A DNA stretch of 64,000 nucleotides from Ligula intestinalis (taxonomy: Eukaryota > Platyhelminthes > Cestoda > Diphyllobothriidea > Diphyllobothriidae), in NCBI GenBank assembly GCA_036362985.1, contig JAYGXS010000001.1:75582319-75646318 (forward strand). The letters are read 5' to 3'. Under the pieces are notes generated by a model. That model was not told the DNA's origin, did not search any database, and saw only the letters and a list, made by a program, of their open reading frames with translations. Shown piece after piece: positions 47,156-59,440 of this stretch (the first letter of the stretch is position 1; each line of letters starts with the position of its first letter). Position numbers and translations under genes: made by a program.

Positions 47156-48421
47156 TAGTATTAGTTTTTTTATTCATTCACGTTTGCTATTTATAACGCC
47201 CTCCCACGCATAGCCTCATGCGAAGGTCGCCGTGGTCTACCCTACTTGGCTATCTGCGTACCGTGATTACCCCGCTAGCGATCTTATCAGCCAGACCTGA
47301 CGGCTTAAACATTCACTCTTGGTTCGACCCAAAGCGGAATGTCGACGATCTGGACGGATGCCTCTGTTTTTCCAGTTCCGTTGGCGGACTCTGCAATCAG
47401 CAAGGAAGAATCAGGACGTGGCTTCCACACAATGATGATCCTGGGAACCTTTGCAATGCCTTCCCCCAGTTGGAACCCCCTTTTTTCTCCTAACTCCCAC
47501 GCATTACCCCCACAAGAGCGACAGTTTTTCTCCTAAAAATCCCTGAGGACTTTTTCACTGTCTGCTCCTATTTTCATCCTATGACACAGGACAACTGGCC
47601 TCGCCAACAGTCTGAGAAACAAATTTTCTGCTACCACTGCACATATGTACAAATAGGGCACTCAAAGGAATTTTTCCTACATATCCCTCAATATACTGAT
47701 ACTGATACTGAAGTAAGCACCAAAATGACACTCCGAGTTAAGTCAGAATGGAAGTTGGGCATATCATAAAATAGGATACCTAAATGAACTTATGGATATC
47801 TGGCAAAGTGATAGGGGCAAAAGTAGCTGACGAAGCCCCACTCATATACCCCTAGTCCTAGCATTTTATCCTGCAGAAACGGCGGTTATAGAGTTTGGGG
47901 GGGGGGCGAGAAAATAAGGTGGGCAGCGAAGGAAATTTTCAGAAGCAAGTGTAAAATGAAATAAATGTAGTCGAAGTTGCTTCACGCGGCCGCTGAAAGC
48001 AGGTTTTTCCGCATGCAAATCGAAGGTGAGCGTGGCGTTTTGCGCCGCGGACTATACTAATCTTACGCCATAACGTTAAGTTGGACCACAGGTAGGTTGA
48101 AGTAGACGACCTTCCAACCATTATTTCGATTTTTCGGGAAATTCAAGAAACCTGCAATTTGATAATGAGCTTTTTCCGCAATTAGTTAAATGATAATACA
48201 GATAAGGAAAATCTACAGATATAAATCCAAAACATTTCTTACTACAGTAGAATAAAAATGCATTTAGCATACATTAAAGTATATGCCACTGGGTGTCCTA
48301 ATGCCCTGTCCATAAAACTCGATAACCACCGTTTTTATAGGAAAACAGACAGGTTGTAAGGATTAAGGAGTGGGGCTACATAAGCTACAGTTGCCGTGAT
48401 AGGGAATCGGCTGTATAGCGC
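47156..48421. other. Non-coding stretch, nothing recognised
   Basis: A G9 run lies near 47899. Frames of 91 and 65 residues at 47218-47536 are unrecognised. Confidence 0.45.
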
Positions 48422-48520
48422 CCATTCGGCAGGACACATATGCAGGAACGGCCCATAAATTCAAAGGACATTAGTATGAGGGCTCAAGGGTTAAGGTAAG
48501 GACACAGGATTCTTTACGCT
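48422..48520 (+). repeat. Family T fragment (one end)
   Basis: GGCAGGACACATATGCAGGAA, then GGCCCATAAATTC, then CAAGGGTTAAGG resemble the inverted right end and core of the 34.1-kb element. The opposite end was not found. Confidence 0.45.
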
Positions 48521-48889
48521 TCCTTGAATTCAGCGCGCGGACCCTGTTTTAGGGGAGGATGTGGAGCACATAGAACTGATTCAGGCTGGCACAATATTTA
48601 GCCCGCCGAAGCCAACGATGACTGTTACCAGTCCGTGGAATGAAGGTGACTGAGGTGTAAATCACACGACGGTAATGGGGAGCGGTTCTGACAGTGATCC
48701 CACTCTGCCAATTTTTTTCTCGCATTAATCATGTTCCCTTGGTAAAACCTGGTTAAAAAGACTATTGACTGACTTGAAAGCAGTCACTTAGCTCTTGTAA
48801 GGGCTTCTTTTATGCATGCTACGTTAAAGTCTGGCCCTTCCTCTTTCTCTCTCTCATGATCAAACTGAGTTTAATTGACTAATTTATCG
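48521..48889. other. Non-coding stretch, nothing recognised
   Basis: No gene or repeat assigned. Confidence 0.5.
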
Positions 48890-49165
48890 CAGTGGGTTAA
48901 GCTTATAGGTAAAGCCCTTGTCATTGCGATCTTCAGGCCCGGGGAAGAGGAGCAGTGGGAAGCCAGGTGGTAGGAAGAGTTAGCGGATAGTAGGTTGGAG
49001 AAAGTTGACAGTCGGATGGGTGCACGACCACACCCGGAGAGGGCGGCGGCTGAAGCGTTTGGGCGTGGTAGTCGTCACAGTGATGTCCTGCGTAAGTCGA
49101 GGGCGATGATTGACCAAGTCGGATGGGGGCAGGCAGGCAGCCACTAGCGCTTATGCACTTGCAAG
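48890..49165 (+). repeat. Dispersed repeat R2, copy d
   Basis: TTGCGATCTTCAGGCC, GAGAAAGTTGACAGTCGGA and GGCTGAAGCG match the 27.3-kb copy in order. Confidence 0.5.
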
Positions 49166-49379
49166 CAGCCGCGAGTACGCATGCACTCAGAGCTCAGTTA
49201 ACAAAAATTTGCCAGCATTGACTATGCAAGCCGAGTAACCCCATTTGAGTTCACGGGGCTTCACTCGGTAGAGGCATGGGTATTCAAGGCAATGGCCTGG
49301 TAAGTGAAATAAAGTATTCACGGATGAATGCGAAAGTTTGCATTTCAGGCGTTTACATGAGTAAAGAAGAAGATAGAGG

Positions 49380-49925
49380 GAGCAGCGGAAAAATTTGCTG
49401 ATTTTTTTGAACTTTACAATTCGTACAGGATATCGCCATCAGAGATGGTGGCAGCAGATGCAGCAAAAACAGCGACAATTATAGGGTGCAAGCGAATCAA
49501 TTATCGGTGACGCATGTCTGGGAGTGACTGCGCAGGACTTAGCACGCTGGCGCCTAATCGATACATCGACTGATTGAAATCCCATCCAGGCACCAGGCTC
49601 GAATCGATGCTCAGCTCGTCTTTTTTCCGGTGTGGGTGATTTTCCTGACGTCTGCGAAGTTGAACTCATGGCCCGTTTCCTACCTGTGAACAGTGACTTT
49701 CGACAATTTCGTCGCCTCGTCGCTCAGCCAACTTGTTTTCATGTATGCGCGATCCAAACATGCGTTCAATTTACCTGTGTATTTATAGGGACAGCTTAGG
49801 CATTCGATTCGAACGGCCTCCTGAGGTGTTTAGTTTCGAGTGCACTCCGAGCCTAATCGTATGCTCCACTGTGTCTCTTGCGCAAGACTTCATGCGCCAA
49901 TTTCGGCGGGATGGATGTGAATGAC
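49380..49925 (-). pseudogene. Penelope-like element remnant, GIY-YIG endonuclease region (left copy)
   Basis: The minus strand carries a decayed GIY-YIG endonuclease, the C-terminal domain of Penelope-like retroelements. The clearest match is HEFNFADV (49670-49647), then ITHTGKKTS, then a premature stop, then an AW...SIS...ID stretch and LRSHSQTCVT (49530-49500). Upstream, a weaker CLSCPYKYTGK-like stretch may be the GIY-YIG strand pair itself. It is broken by several stops and frameshifts. The 3' end continues with a GCTGC-rich stretch that matches the right copy. Family assignment is from memory of cestode Penelope proteins. Confidence 0.75.
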
Positions 49926-50483
49926 GAGGACACATCGAAAGAGATCATGAGTTCGTCCGATTGAATCGTCCTAACTCGAAGGCCTTTGAGAAATCGAGAG
50001 GCTGATCGAGCTAGAGTAGTCCAGTAACCTTAGAGGAACTTCATTTTTGTGTACATGCACTTTATCATCAATTTTGCCGAAAAAAGTGTACTTTGTGCCT
50101 GGTAGAGAAACTTATTAACAAATCAGAGGAGTTCTAGTAGGCTCTCTGACCTCCAGTTTAGTGGCATAATTGGTCGTTCAGGAGCTATAAAACACTGTTT
50201 TCGCCCAAAATGAGCCTGTATTTTGGCACTGTTACTTTGTCAACACGTTGTTCTCATCAAGAAAACCATGTTGAAAAACTCTCATAACTTGTTAAACGGA
50301 ATCTCTTCTGAAATACGATGCACGAGAGGAGAAGAACAAGAACAGCAACTGCCTTTTATTCACGTTCTCTTCAAGAGAAACCTCAACGGTTAAATTAAGA
50401 GTACAGTTTACAGGAAGACAACGAGCAGAACAAAACTTATTAGCTTTCGCAGCTACCATCCGGTAGCTCACAAACAAAGATGT
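49926..50483. other. Spacer between divergent Penelope copies
   Basis: No reverse-transcriptase motif was recognised on either strand. A 74-residue minus-strand frame (50292-50516) is unrecognised. Confidence 0.45.
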
Positions 50484-51100
50484 TTGAGGATGCTCTTCAG
50501 TCAGATTCAGACTCATTGCAGCAAGCTGAAGGAAAAAGTACGCGAGACCTGTTATCTTTGCGACCGGTTTATGCGGAATGGATATCCGATGTTTACGCGT
50601 TCGGCCTCGGAGGACTCAAACAGAAGCACCACTGAAGATATGACATGCTCCGTCATACATCAGGGACGTCTCAGAAAAGACTTAGCGCGTTGTTGCGGGG
50701 CTAGGTGCGGAACTGGCTGTGCAGCAAGGCCACGAATTACCGCAAGTTGCTGCACACACCTACCAAACGAGCCATGAGTTCAACTTCGCAGACGTCAAGA
50801 TAATCACCAACACCGGAAACAAGAACTGAGAATCGATTGAAGCCTGGCCCCTCGATGAGAACTCAATCAATTGATGTATCGATTTGGCATTGATCTACAG
50901 AGCCCCGCGCAGTCACTTCCAGACATGCGTCACTCGTAATTGATTTGCTTGCACCCTATACTTGTCACGTTTTTGTTGTTGTTGCTGCCGCCGATATCTC
51001 TGACGGCAAACTGCTGTACGAGTATTAAAGCTCGGGAAAATAAGCAAACGGTTCTGGTGCTCGACCAGTCTTTTACGTTACTCAAAGCCAATATTTCACC
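50484..51100 (+). pseudogene. Penelope-like element remnant, RT end plus GIY-YIG region (right copy)
   Basis: The plus strand first shows a stretch like the end of a Penelope reverse transcriptase (QTHCSKLKEKVRETCYL...FMRNGYP, with NGYP at 50577-50588). After a frameshift comes the endonuclease part: HEFNFADVKI (50773-50802), a stop at 50827-50829, then EAW...DENSIN, CIDLA and RSHFQTCVT (to about 50935). The shared 3' sequence continues to at least 51040. Relative to the left copy it is inverted, and the two diverge from a ~550-bp spacer. The catalytic RT core (YADD-type motif) is absent, so the copy is inactive. Confidence 0.75.
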
Positions 51101-53237
51101 TGAAATATTCAATCACATAATAACCTTGCATCTAAAGTATATTGTAAGTTTTTACGGTGTGGTTTTTTTTCAAGCAGTCGAGAGTAATCCTGGTCAGAAT
51201 CCGCTCCCTCTCGTGATTGAACTATCTTGTGATTATACTGCATGATAATCGCATTGCAACCCAAACTAAGTAATAGTTTCGAATCAAGAAGAAATTTCAG
51301 TATTTCAGGTGACCTTTCATCACAAAGGAGATATCCTGTTGGCTATATGGCCATAGTTTTCATATGTTGTCCTATTTGGTCTTAAAAAGTAAGCAGGCTA
51401 TGTTAGCAAGGGATCCCCATCACATGCAAAACCCCTGCGTGAGGCCTTCGTTCACAGAGAAGTAAAGCTCTCGGGCGATATTGATGGGTTCCTTAAACAA
51501 GCATCGTAGGATGATCACATTCGGCGGAGCACACAAGTACACGAATAACAAATCCTGCCGCTTTAGATCCTCTAGGCGGTCTTCCTATTTAGAGAATTTT
51601 GTGTGCTTATTTCATTCAGTAGGAGGACTTTTAATAGGTGCAGCCAAGGACCACTCCCCATGGAAAACGATAAGGCCTTAATGCCTATACGATTTATATT
51701 TAGTCAATATTGAAATAACTGACCCATAAGCAGACGCTAGCTGTGCTTTCACCTACGTATGTAAAGGACCAATCTTAGCTTACATGTTTCTTATAAATCA
51801 GCGGACGTTAAGAAGAGGGAATCGACGTCTGAGGCGGAAGAAGTGAGTGTTGCACGCAAAAAGTATTTAGACAGCCTGAGGGCAATACACATACTAGGCA
51901 GTTTTTCTTGGATCTTTGAAAAAAATAAGACATTTTCTAAATGATTTAAAAACGCCACTCCGACATTTTTTCTCTTGCCATGATTATTGAATACAACTGT
52001 CTCAATTTGCAGACTTCAATAGCTACGTTTTGGAAATACTGACCTTCACAGCAACTAAAATTCTTATTTTCTGTTTCGAAAAGGTGGGAATAACAAGCGG
52101 ATGGGCGGATTCGATTCCCTAAAGTGGAGGTATTACTCTCGGCATAACTTCAGTATAACTAGGTGATTGTGCAAAATTGTTTATCTGGGTGCGTCCTCTA
52201 CTAGGTCATTGCATGCTGCCCCGGTGCGGAGCAAGAATGAAAGTTTACACCTTGCCTTAGCGCTCCAAACATACAGCTTTTGTTAGCGGCTGTATTACAG
52301 CCACCAGTCATTAATGAGGGAGAACTCTTGACCCAGCAAAATATAAGATTATAATCCGATCATCTTCGGCTCAAGCAATCCATAACTAGCCTCCCGTGCC
52401 CACTTTTTCACTGGCTGCAGTCGGTACAGTTCACAGCCAAAAAAGTCCTCGGCTTGGTGATCACTCATCGATATGCCACCACCAACGAATAATCTGATTT
52501 CGGAAAAGCCACCCTCATGTGGTTAAAATAGATTGGCGACTTTCATCATCATCATCATGTAGCTTGGAATTTTTGTCCTTGAAAAGGATATGACGCGACC
52601 TCCAATACATGTGATAAAGCACCTGACTTAGCAGGTCCACATCTCAGACCACCAACTAAGGTGTAGATATGACTGACTGCCGACAGAAAATTAATCACCT
52701 AAAAAGGATTCAATCGGCTGGAATGCTTTCTAAAATCCAAACGAAAAAATTCCGTAAATGCAGAACCTGGGAACTATTAATTAAGGCCTACCGCCGCCCC
52801 GCTCACGCTCGGATGGTTTCAAACAGAATCCTGAGTTTAAAATTTTAGCTCACCAAAACAAAGTGCCCGAAGAACCGCTTGATTCTATAATGCGTCCTCG
52901 CTAAATTGTTTTTAAGACGGTGTTCCTAGCTAATAGAATTTGATAGCCCATAAAATATATGAATCTACAGTAGGTGTCGCAGCGCAAGAGCCATCGATCG
53001 CTATCCTTCAACAGAGTTTCGCATCGAAAAGGCAATTGGCCAGAGGACTTTCCGTCAAAACATGCCGGCAGTGCGTTAACACATGGTTGACATTCTGCTT
53101 AAGGAAGACGGTCTTTCATGCCCTTCGTTGGGCAGTAACACTATGGAGGATGAAGTATAAGCGACAGAGTGAGATTAATGAAAGGGTCCCTTGGGCCTCA
53201 AATATACAATTTATTTATTTATTTATTGCAGCTATCA
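51101..53237. other. Non-coding stretch, nothing recognised
   Basis: The longest frame of the window (146 residues, 52940-53380) runs from here into a family T element and is unrecognised. ATC and TTTA microsatellites occur near 52545 and 53212. Confidence 0.45.
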
Positions 53238-53469
53238 GGCGGAACACGCTACCAGGAGCAAACTGCAGAGCAGGTGACTTTGCGCTAAATTCCAAGGAAA
53301 TTATGATTCGGATTAAGGTCTGGTTTAAATATATGATAAAATTTGGGGTAAGTTTCACTGACATTATAAGCAATGGTTAAGGTCAGAATTAGGGCACGCA
53401 AATATATATGCTTTCTGGAATTTAGCGCTAAGCCGCCTGCAGTATTTGCGGGCATTTCCAGTGTCCCAC
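53238..53469. mobile_element. Small TIR element with TTAGGG-like core, family T
   Basis: Left: GGCGGAACACG, CTGCAG, then TTTGCGCTAAATTCCAAGG. Inverted right: GGTGGGACACTGG, CTGCAGGCGG, then TTAGCGCTAAATTCCAGAA. The arms are about 63 bp. The core has GGTTAAGG and GAATTAGGG units. Length is about 232 bp. Confidence 0.7.
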
Positions 53470-54369
53470 CGGGCGGGAAGCATAAAAGTGCTTCCGACCG
53501 TGAAAGTTTCGTAAGTGACTAGATCACACTATAAATTTCAGAAAAATACCGAGTATCCCGGCATTTGACACTAATGCTTTGGGCAGAAAGTGCAAATGAG
53601 AAATAGCCAACCTTCAGCGTCAGGAAAAAATGTCTGGTTAATCTCGCTCCACCCTAAATGGTTATAAAACAATAGCAGTACATGGCGCAAATGTTAAAAT
53701 AAAGTACATGGCTGTGTTAATATGCAACAGGCCATGGAAAGCTAGTATGAGTAAGTTACTAACTGAACCAGAATACAAACATCATTTTAGAATATCCTTC
53801 TGCGTTAATTCAGGGTTTTAGTGCCCCCAGAAGGTGTAGTGTGGGATATAGTAGCTAGACGACTCTTAGATTTTGAGTGAGGTTTAGACAAGCGCAACAG
53901 AAGCCGTTTTCGCCTATCGTATTATGTGGCACATTATCCGTATCGGCCGACTTGCACAATGAATACTTTACCTGATTTATTGAGTGGGAAGGTCGCAGGA
54001 AGAAAAGTAATCATACTGGCCAGTCAGCCCAAAACCATGATATATACGACAATATTACCGATGAGCATGCCACTTTCATTCCATGAGCGGGAGATTGATT
54101 CTTAAAAAAGGACAAGTTTTCTTTTGGGTGGCAGTGAAGGTTGTTGAGCTTTAGAGCGCATTTGAAACGTCTGCAGACAGACTGTTGTTTTTAAGTCATC
54201 GGATGGTCGCCAGAAGAGACACTGTTCTACTGTTAGGGTTGGAGAACTTAATATATGAGTACAGATGTTAAAATTAGTCATCCACTGATTTTGGTCGTGA
54301 AAATAGATATTTAACATGAAAAAAGTGTTATATAGTAGGAGATAAAAGCCCTGGTAGGAGTTTGGCCGA
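53470..54369. other. Non-coding stretch, nothing recognised
   Basis: No gene or repeat assigned. Confidence 0.5.
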
Positions 54370-54475
54370 CGTTCTTGCTGCGACGTGGTGCAGCTGTGAG
54401 CGGTCCGGTCCCTCAGAGGTCCTCCAGCGTTTCCTATGCGGTTTTTGGTATATAAACTCCAAACACTGAGCAAAG
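54370..54475. repeat. Dispersed repeat R3, copy 2
   Basis: CCTATGCGGTTTTTGGTATATAAACTCC is a near-match to 28.54-28.57 kb, with CCTCAGAGGTCCTCCAGCG upstream. Confidence 0.5.
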
Positions 54476-56719
54476 TAAAAATTTCAGTAATTTTGAAGGA
54501 ATTTTAGGGGGCAGACCCAAGCTTTCAATGGACAATTTTACTGCATGTATTTCCCATTTTACTAATATTTAATGTATGCCAACATCGCAATCCGACTTAA
54601 GCGTTTTCTTCATACCAAAAGCCTAGAGGAGGATTCCAACCATAATTTAATGAACTACTGGATTACTTAGGGAGAGTTAGAAAACACAAGAGAGAGAAAG
54701 AGAAACGGGCCAGGGGTATGCATAGAGGCGTAGAAAAAAGAAACAATAACTATTATTCCGTCTTATCCCTACGGAAGTAGGAAATGAGAATTGGAAGTAC
54801 TTTAAGGGGGAGAAGAACTTCAGAAGAACGGGAAAGTACAGAGCGATTGAGGAGACAATCAGCGAACAAGCCCTCCCCCCATATGTAGATGTTAATGCGG
54901 TAAAGTTTTCCAAGCACGGAGACTTGGCGCTCAGGTCTGACATCACAGAGTTACAAATAACCGTTACAAAACTGATCGACTGCTAAAAACAAAAGTTGCA
55001 CTGTGTTTACACGAGTGGTGTTGCATTCCTGCGTGCGTACTGTGTGGGCTGCCGGTCAGGCTTGTTTATGAAACGCCGTTGACACTTACGGATAAGTTTT
55101 CTGGCTAAATACACGGACTTCTGAATCGGCCATTTCTGGTTCAGTGGCCACAGTTGTTGCTATGCTAGCGCTACCGCAGGGAGCCGGAAATCGGGGTTTC
55201 AGGGCTAGCAGAAATAGCTGTACTTTCTCAGTCAGGCGGGGGATCAGTGAGTGCCACTAATACAAAAGATTATACAATTTCAAACAGGGGGTGGGGGGGG
55301 GGTGTGGGGTAAAATGCAGCTAACAGCCTTATGGTCCCCAAGATTTTGTTGATTATATTGAAATTATTTGGCAAATACAAATAGTTATGAATGGAGGTCG
55401 GCAGGCTGACTGGAAGCACGTAAATCTCACGATTTTTTGCTTTCGGGCTGAGAGCATACAATGGTGGTGAAGGTGAAGTGTGCAGGGCGTGCAATTACTG
55501 CGTTGGTAACGCCTCTTTTTAACGAGCGAATCCAGAGAGTGTTACAAAGGTAGCTGCAGTTTTCGGAGCAAGCAGGACGACTCGGTTACCTAATGTATGC
55601 GGGGATTTTTGTAGCCTAACGTTTTAAGTCTAGCAACAACTAGACCTGAGTGGATCTTTCGTATAAATTGGAAGGCAGACAACTCAAGAAATGTAATTTA
55701 AAGGAAGGATATTCTTTGCCAATTAGCAATTACGCTGCTAGGACTACTACTTTTGTCCACCATGAACTGACGCAATTTACAGCTGCTAATTAGCACTTAC
55801 ACCAGGTGGCTTGATAATTATACCAGCACGTTTGAAATTTTTGAATCGTTCGTTGCATATCCCAAAGGACGTCCATCCTTAAAATGAGTGGATCTCCTCA
55901 ACTTGTTTAAACTGCAACCATCAGATAAAATATTAAGAAGTTAATACCACGAACTAGGATAAATATGAGGGAACTAAGTGGGAAGTTGGTAGAACCAACG
56001 AAGATACCCCACCTGAGAAACAAACATCCGAAATAGGATAATGGAAAAGGGTAAGGAAGGAACACAAACAATTATTTGGGGGGGGGGTTTAATTATTCCA
56101 GTATAAGCTGAAATTTGGATCCGTAACTGTTCGCAATCTCGGACTTCTTCGTTTGTATTACAAATCGGTTCGGGTTGAAAAACGCTGCTCGAGTGTGATA
56201 GGTAAGCGGTTACGAAAATGTTTGATACAATGCAAAGTTATGTCGTCATTTATGGCATTAAAAGTGTTCACAAATCAGACCCCTAGACGCCTATTGAATG
56301 CGAGAGACCTAGTACTACACCGATTTTTTTACCAGTCATTCAGGTTGACCTGCTCTATGGGCTACATAACGGGTCATGATCAGTAAATTTTAAAGGAGGA
56401 CGCTCAGCAATATCTGTCGAACGTCAAAAGTGGTCGTCGAAGTAGTTTATCCTATTTAATAGGAATTCCTTTAGTTGTTCCATGGATTCACCGTTCTATC
56501 TAGAAAATTTTAATGAAGGATGAGTTTACGCCGAAAAAAATGACAATTTCCTTTGGTTATAGATGACCAAGGAGCGCGATCTAGCACTAATGCAATGAGA
56601 ATAAGAGCGAAAGGATCAACGACCTCCCGTCACAGAGGATAATGCCCAGCGTAGCCCTCAGTCTGCTACACAAACATTTAGTCTGAACATTTTCTGAGTA
56701 TTTTGACGCAGTTGTTAAA
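54476..56719. other. Non-coding stretch
   Basis: A possible S1 tail scrap (GGCCATTTCTGGTTCAGTGG at about 55128) is too short to call firmly. G-runs lie near 55288 and 56079. Confidence 0.4.
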
Positions 56720-56812
56720 ACTACGGCGGCCAAAATGGGATTCGGACCTACGACCACAAGAGCAAAACTTACCTACATCCAGTGCTCTAAACACTCGAGT
56801 TAAGAGGCTCCG
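56720..56812 (-). repeat. tRNA-like sequence, possible SINE family S3
   Basis: On the minus strand, TGTTTAGAGCACTGGATG is followed by GTCGTAGGTCCGAATCCCA, a B-box-like run (near 56735-56755). The spacing is tRNA-like, but the A-box is poor and no acceptor stem forms. It is more likely a SINE head than a tRNA gene. Confidence 0.45.
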
Positions 56813-57620
56813 AATGGAATCCGCGAGATTACTTGCAGTAAGTGAATTTGACCACACAGCTTGCCGCAACGTATGGAATCCGCGAAGTCTGCCATCGAAT
56901 GCTGCCTGCCCAATCAGGATGTCCTAGGAAATCCATTTAGAATAAACCAGATGACTACCGGGCGCCATTAATAAATATGGAGTTATTGACAGCTTTTAAT
57001 TATTTCTTGGGTGCGCAAACTTTAGCTTCTCACACCCAAGTAGACTAAATCGATATTCACAACTACAGTGGACGATTTAAACACGGCAGGTGTCATTGGA
57101 GTGATAAGGTGTTAATGAGAAGAAGATTCGATCGCTGGGACGGAACTTTTATTTGCCGGACGTTTCGACCTCCGTTGCGGATTAAAAGAGTAAAAGAAAT
57201 AGAACTAAAGGTGTATAAGTATAAGGTCAGCGACGGGGAGTTAAAAGTCTACAGGGCAGTGTTTGTAAGACAGTATTCCCACCGATCGGGAGGGCATAAA
57301 CAACTCAAAAGGCAGTGGCAGCAGGCGCTCAACGAGGCAACTGCTGATGTTGTGTTCACGAGCGCGAAGTGAGGGGGCGCACCTGAGTCATGTCCCGTGG
57401 TGACCAATTACAGAAGACCAAAATTTCGATTGACGTCACAGTGTCAGCTAACTGAAGGCCCAGTCACATGGGATACTGAGGGTCGACTAGCAAGTAGGAC
57501 TTGGTCGCTGCAACTGCATGAATGACGTGATTTGTTACCAGCAGTCAACAACTGCGTAACCTACCGAACCAGCAAAGTGAAAATCCGTTAAGGACTTTTC
57601 TGACGAACCAAGAGTAATCC
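56813..57620. other. Non-coding stretch, nothing recognised
   Basis: An 87-residue plus-strand frame at 57109-57372 is lysine/arginine-rich and unrecognised. Confidence 0.45.
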
Positions 57621-57799
57621 TGTAAAACACGGGACCAGGAAATCCCCGTGGTGCAGGTCGAGATATGTTACATTTTAGGGAGCTAAGTGTTAGGCGTAAT
57701 GTTAGGGCTCAGTGAAGAACACGAGAGTAGGCACCTCTCCTTGAATGCATTGTGAACCCGCCTTCATTCATGCGGAAGCTCTGCTCGCGTGTCCTAACA
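57621..57799. mobile_element. Family T element, short copy
   Basis: Left TGTAAAACACGGGACCAGG; inverted right TGTTAGGACACGCGAGCAG, then AATGAAGGCGGGTTCACA. A small core includes AATGTTAGGGCTC. Confidence 0.5.
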
Positions 57800-58458
57800 A
57801 AATAATATAGTAAAGGTAGAATATACTCTCACCTTTTGCTGGCGAAATAATGAAGGAGGCCGAAAGTAGAACGCGCCAATCGGGAACGGATTTTAGGTGT
57901 TAAAGTGGAGCTTTAGATTTGTTGATTGCAAATAAATTGACCCTCTGTTGCCAATTGCTTCCCAGCTCATAGTCCTTTCTCATAGAAGTGTCCTCATGCT
58001 CGTCATTTCTGATATTTTTCATTTTCAGAGGTTTTCTTGATACCGTTTTAATTCCTGAATGTAAACTTAACCGCTAAGTACATCAGATTCATAGCACGAC
58101 TAAAAGTAAAGGAGAGGAAGACTAACGGACTGAACCTCGAATTCCGCCGAAAAATAACGGGTCTTGTAGAGGATTCTAAGTTACACGAGACTCACGTTCT
58201 GACAAATAACAACTGCCTAATAAATAGAATAACATTTACGGAAACCAGATGCAGTTGATTATTGATTTATTGATTCAGCCCATAAAGCAGTTCCGTCAGA
58301 AGAGCTACTCTGACCGAAAAATACACCTGGACCATGAGTAAAAATGAAGAGGATAGCGATCAATTTGCATGACCGGGAGGCGCAGCGCCCGATACCAATT
58401 GCAGTGAATTCGTCGGGTTACATCCCGGCAGAATTTCTCATATGCCTTTCCACTCCGG
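57800..58458. other. Non-coding stretch, nothing recognised
   Basis: No gene or repeat assigned. Confidence 0.5.
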
Positions 58459-58682
58459 CAAGGCACTTGACTAGCGACGCCTCCTCACGTAGTACAGGTG
58501 GTACTGGACTAAAGTCCAGGGACGGTTGGTAGTCCCTTGTTATAGGCCTACCTCTAATCTTGACCCCAACCATGACTGAACCCCCGAAGTTAACCCTGAA
58601 CCAAATTTTCATGGAATTTAGCGCAAACCTATCCTTATTACAGACGCTTTCTGTTCTGAGATTATCTCCTGCGTTTTGAAAA
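58459..58682. mobile_element. Small TIR element with TTAGGG-like core, family T
   Basis: Left inner arm GTAGTACAGGTGG...CTGGACTAAAGTCCA; inverted right GTAATAAGGATAGG...TTGCGCTAAATTCCA. The right one matches the 28.0 and 53.2-kb arms closely. The core holds a few degenerate CCCTAA units. Confidence 0.6.
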
Positions 58683-59227
58683 TAACTTCAAGTGACAGCC
58701 TCAAACACCCTGATTAAATATTCTAAGGTATATAATAGTATTGCTTTGCAGCGGTTACCAAAAGAGTAAAAAAGTAGTTAAAATGTATCTTTTTGATTAA
58801 AAAGAACTGATAAAATGGAAAAACGACGTACCTATCAAATCAAAACATTAACCTTTACCGAATTTCCATACTAGAATTAATTAATATTAACTTCCTATAC
58901 GAGTTAATCTGGAACTGACGGTAGTCAATATGCAATCTCCAGATGTCTTAGACCCAAGCAGCAATGTTCTCGAAAGGGCCAAATTTGCATTCAAAGGTTT
59001 CAAGAACCAGCAGCAGAGAGAGCCCAATCCTTTGTTAAACCCCCGTTAACTGACTGAAGGATTTTGCACATCACTGAGTCGGCTGCGAGGCCACTGAAGG
59101 TATTCCTGATTATGAGTAGTTAATCAATCGATTGCTGCCATAACTATGTGCACTCAATCTTTCCTTCTAAGGTAAATTAACCGAAAATAGCTTAGTAGCA
59201 AACATGGGGAAATGAAGATTGTCCGTG
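58683..59227. other. Non-coding stretch, nothing recognised
   Basis: AT-rich; no feature. Confidence 0.5.
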
Positions 59228-59440
59228 TGTACAGTTTTTAGACGTGCTGTTAGTAAAAGGTGGGAACCTGCAATAAATTCTAAGGAGATAAGGGTTGGTG
59301 TTAGAGTTAAGGTAATGATTAAGCTCAACACTTAGATTTTGGCTAAACTTACTAGTACGTTTAGGATTGGAACGCGGAATTAGGTATCCTTCCTGACATT
59401 TCACATTAAGCTAAGCGTGTCACTTGGGGCAGTCCTACTC
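59228..59440. mobile_element. Family T element, weakly preserved
   Basis: Left GTTAGTAAAAGGTGGGAACC, then GCAATAAATTC; the right side is faint. The core has GATAAGGGTTGG, GTTAGAGTTAAGG and TTTAGGATTGG. Confidence 0.4.

Noticed and set aside
50940..51245. 101-residue frame with a hydrophobic, signal-peptide-like start
   Set aside because: It is an out-of-frame reading of the GTT/GCTGCC-rich 3' part of the Penelope remnant.
52940..53380. 146-residue plus-strand open frame, the longest in the window
   Set aside because: No recognised domain, no start or splice context, and its end lies within a family T element.
55118..55200. Another S1 SINE copy
   Set aside because: Only about 20 bases (GGCCATTTCTGGTTCAGTGG) match; the body is not recognisable.
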